From NCBI RefSeq assembly GCF_011516635.5, contig NZ_CP096255.1, positions 1,054,001 to 1,118,000 of the forward strand: a DNA stretch of 64,000 bases, given 5' to 3'. Position 1 is the stretch's first letter. Every line of letters begins with the position of its first letter. The notes below the pieces were generated by a model. That model was not told the DNA's origin. It saw only the letters and a list, made by a program, of their open reading frames with translations, and made no database searches. This document shows, piece after piece, positions 62,351 through 64,000 of the stretch. A program made the position numbers and the translations under genes. Origin of the DNA: Bradyrhizobium barranii subsp. apii. GTDB taxonomy: Bacteria > Pseudomonadota > Alphaproteobacteria > Rhizobiales > Xanthobacteraceae.

Positions 62351-62647
62351 TCACACCCCGTGCTCGTCAGCGGCGCTGCGATACGGGTAGATCGTCAGCT
62401 CGTTCGCATCGTTGATGCGGACAGGCTGGCCGTTCTCGTCGACCATGGTGAGATAAATCGTAGTGAACTTTGCGCGGTAGCCAGCTTCGTATTCCCGCAT
62501 CTTGCGCGCGGCCTCGATGAGGCCCTCGCGCAGCTCGTCCATGCCGAGCGGCGCATTGTCTTTGCCCCGTATCTTGATTTTGAGACAGCTGCTCTCGTCC
62601 TTCGCTGAAGGTGGCTTGCCGCTGCTTTTTCGGTATCGTGGAGCCAT
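62351..62647 (-). CDS. Hypothetical protein (98 aa)
   Basis: ATG 62647 (MAPRYRKSSGKPPSAKDESS) preferred over an in-frame start at 62674. The segment LGMDELREGLIEAARKMREY, EAGYRAKFTTIYLTMVDENG and DANELTIYPYRSAADE looks like a folded basic/acidic protein. Family unknown; convergent with the 61981 gene, 13 bases apart. Confidence 0.6.
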   Translation of the reverse strand: MAPRYRKSSGKPPSAKDESSCLKIKIRGKDNAPLGMDELREGLIEAARKMREYEAGYRAKFTTIYLTMVDENGQPVRINDANELTIYPYRSAADEHGV

Positions 62648-62701
62648 ACCTCTATTGTACGTCGCCGCGGTCATGGACGGTAGAAAATTTCGGGCATGGC
62701 T

Positions 62702-63160
62702 TCACCATTTGCGGTGCGTCAGCAGGCTTGCGCGCCCCGCCTTGGGCAGCGCTGGCCTTCCTGAACCCGAAGGGAGCTTTGCGCGTCCGCCGCCGCCTGT
62801 GCTTGCCTGCATGCTGCGCAGCGTACCTAGCTCACCCACCGAGCCGCAACCGGGTTCGCATGTGTGATAGCTGCGGCCATCATCCGCGCGCCAGATTTTT
62901 GCCTGACAAGAATTCTGGCCGCAGGCGCAATGGACAAAGGTGCCATTGCCGCAGCAAGGACAGCGCCAAGCAGCGAATGAAAATTCCTTCACATCGAAGC
63001 TGCGCAAGGCGGGAAGAGAAGAGGCGGCAGTCGCGGCCTTTGCCGTGCCGATCTTCTCAATGCTGGCGACCGCGAACTTTTCAGCGGCGCTTGCACGGTC
63101 GAACAGGACGCTAACCCGCCCTATTCGTGAGAGCGCGGTATTTTGGTCCGACTGGTGCAT
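62702..63160 (-). CDS. Zinc-ribbon protein with TerY-C-like domain (152 aa)
   Basis: ATG 63160 has GGAGG at ideal spacing, so the longer GTG start at 63187 is rejected. The core FAAWRCPCCGNGTFVHCACG followed by SYHTCEPGCG is a Cys-rich zinc ribbon resembling the TerY C-terminal metal-binding domain, usually attached to tellurite-resistance-associated VWA proteins. Here it stands alone with a low-complexity C-terminus. Role unknown. Confidence 0.6.
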   Translation of the reverse strand: MHQSDQNTALSRIGRVSVLFDRASAAEKFAVASIEKIGTAKAATAASSLPALRSFDVKEFSFAAWRCPCCGNGTFVHCACGQNSCQAKIWRADDGRSYHTCEPGCGSVGELGTLRSMQASTGGGGRAKLPSGSGRPALPKAGRASLLTHRKW

Positions 63161-63280
63161 CCGCACACCTCCGCTGACGAGGCGCACAGGATTGCCTTCG
63201 GCTTTTCACCGCCTGACGACCGGTACTTTGCAACGCGCTTGAGGGATGGGTTGGGTGAACGCGGGCGGACGCCCCACCGG

Positions 63281-64000
63281 TCAAGGACCGAGCGGCAGCA
63301 GCGCGCCGGGCAAGCTGCGGATCAGGTCGGCTTCGGGACATGCCGCGGCGAACGCAAGGCGAATGCGGCTCTTGGTCTCGACAACCCGGGCGGCGATTTT
63401 CAAGAGCCGAAGACGCAGCGTCGCGAACTCGGCAGTGGCCAATTCCCGGACTTTGGGAATGGCGTCGCGCACGGTCAGCATCAGCCAATAAGCGGCGGTA
63501 TGGAGAACGAGGCGGACTTGATTGGCGAGCGCCGAACGGCAACTGGTGCGATCGGAGGCGAGCTGCGTCTTATGCAGCTTGATCAGATTCTCGGCTTGGC
63601 CGCGCGCGCAATACAGGCTGTCGTAGATCCACTCGGCCGAGCCGACATCGAGGCTGGTGACGACGAAGCGGATGTCGAGGCCGAGCATCGTCGCCTCAAT
63701 ACGGGCGACGGTGCGTCGTTCGCGATCCCGGGACTTTGCCTTGTGGCGCGTCTCGGTATAGCCGCGCAGAACCGGCAGGTTCTCGATGGCGCGTCGCGTG
63801 CGGATGTCGTCGGCGACCGCGTCGACTTTTCTGGCGAGCGGCTTGGTGCCGGACAGACCGAAGATGTAGTCGATGCCGTTGGTCTCGCACCACGCCATTG
63901 CCTCCGGCCGGGCATAGTGCCCGTCGCCACGGAACGTAATTCGCGTGTTGTGCCACCGCGTCCGGATATGCCGTACCAGGCGGCGCAGATGGGCACGCAC
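63281..64000 (-). CDS. IS1380-family transposase, C-terminal part (runs off window)
   Basis: The frame is open to the window edge, so the N-terminus lies beyond. ITFRGDGHYARPEAMAWCET (with the catalytic Asp) and LYCARGQAENLIKLHKTQLA (Glu-containing C-terminal motif) are typical of IS1380 transposases. The part present is intact to the stop at 63281. The IS right end lies somewhere in 63188-63280. Confidence 0.92.
   Translation of the reverse strand: MRAHLRRLVRHIRTRWHNTRITFRGDGHYARPEAMAWCETNGIDYIFGLSGTKPLARKVDAVADDIRTRRAIENLPVLRGYTETRHKAKSRDRERRTVARIEATMLGLDIRFVVTSLDVGSAEWIYDSLYCARGQAENLIKLHKTQLASDRTSCRSALANQVRLVLHTAAYWLMLTVRDAIPKVRELATAEFATLRLRLLKIAARVVETKSRIRLAFAAACPEADLIRSLPGALLPLGP

Noticed and set aside
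1..64000. CRISPR arrays, rRNA or tRNA genes
   Set aside because: No regularly spaced repeats of CRISPR type were seen. No cloverleaf-like tRNA or rRNA sequence was recognised by eye; a dedicated tRNA scan could still find one.

Overview
The window looks like an accessory region of a Bradyrhizobium-type symbiosis island. The evidence is a rhizobial type III secretion (T3SS) operon (nopC-nopA-sctD-two small genes-rhcV-TPR lipoprotein), a nopE effector gene with two metal-ion-inducible autocleavage domains, three promoter motifs of the tts-box kind, and a decayed nopP-like effector, all among GC-rich genes and very many insertion sequences. Identification rests on recognising families by eye; no database search was run.

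Layout. 0-2.3 kb: end of a conjugative coupling ATPase gene cut by the window edge, a small Cys-rich protein, a DUF3768 protein with a terminator, and a small membrane protein. 2.3-11 kb: nested mobile elements. An IS5-family remnant abuts an IS3-family element; that element is split by an IS110-family element, which is itself split by an IS21-family element. The 3' end of the same IS3 element is occupied by a 2.7-kb element encoding a large serine recombinase. 11-12.2 kb: small genes and debris. 12.2-15.9 kb: an IS66-family element beside an IS630 transposase remnant. 16-17.5 kb: two P-loop ATPases, one ParA-like. 17.5-21 kb: mostly decayed DNA with a ferritin-like diiron pseudogene and a nopP-like pseudogene behind a tts box. 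21-26.4 kb: the T3SS operon on the minus strand. 26.4-28.8 kb: a regulatory interval with divergent tts boxes, then nopE on the plus strand. 29.5-32.6 kb: a truncated second copy of the serine-recombinase element and another IS21-family element. 32.6-36 kb: small secreted or membrane proteins (DUF1003, DUF3309, Tyr/Gly-rich) and a degraded partial copy of the otsA region. 36-38.9 kb: a second, near-identical copy of the first IS21 element, inside a small secreted-protein gene. 39.5-45.4 kb: transglutaminase-like protein, a broken small gene, an IS110/IS1111-type element, full-length otsA and a small conserved gene. 45.3-48.3 kb: two apparently identical IS5-family copies flanking a small gene and a thioredoxin-reductase remnant. 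48.5-50.6 kb: tyrosine integrase and a short integrase-N-terminus-like ORF. 50.7-58.1 kb: an IS5 copy, then a large RTX-type secreted protein gene broken by an IS256 element, an IS5 element and a frameshift. 58.3-61.4 kb: a second IS66 copy in opposite orientation with a perfect 8-bp target duplication. 61.5-64 kb: small accessory genes of conjugative-element type and a partial IS1380 transposase.

How it fits together. The intact biology is T3SS assembly and secretion (RhcV export gate, SctD inner ring, NopA needle, NopC, TPR proteins) plus the NopE effector, apparently under a common tts-box regulator. No regulator gene (ttsI) and no ATPase, secretin or rhcQRSTU genes are in the window, so the rest of the machine must lie elsewhere or be missing. 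Around this core the DNA is decaying: at least ten host genes are interrupted, frameshifted or partly deleted, and several can be reconstructed exactly because the target-site duplications are still readable.
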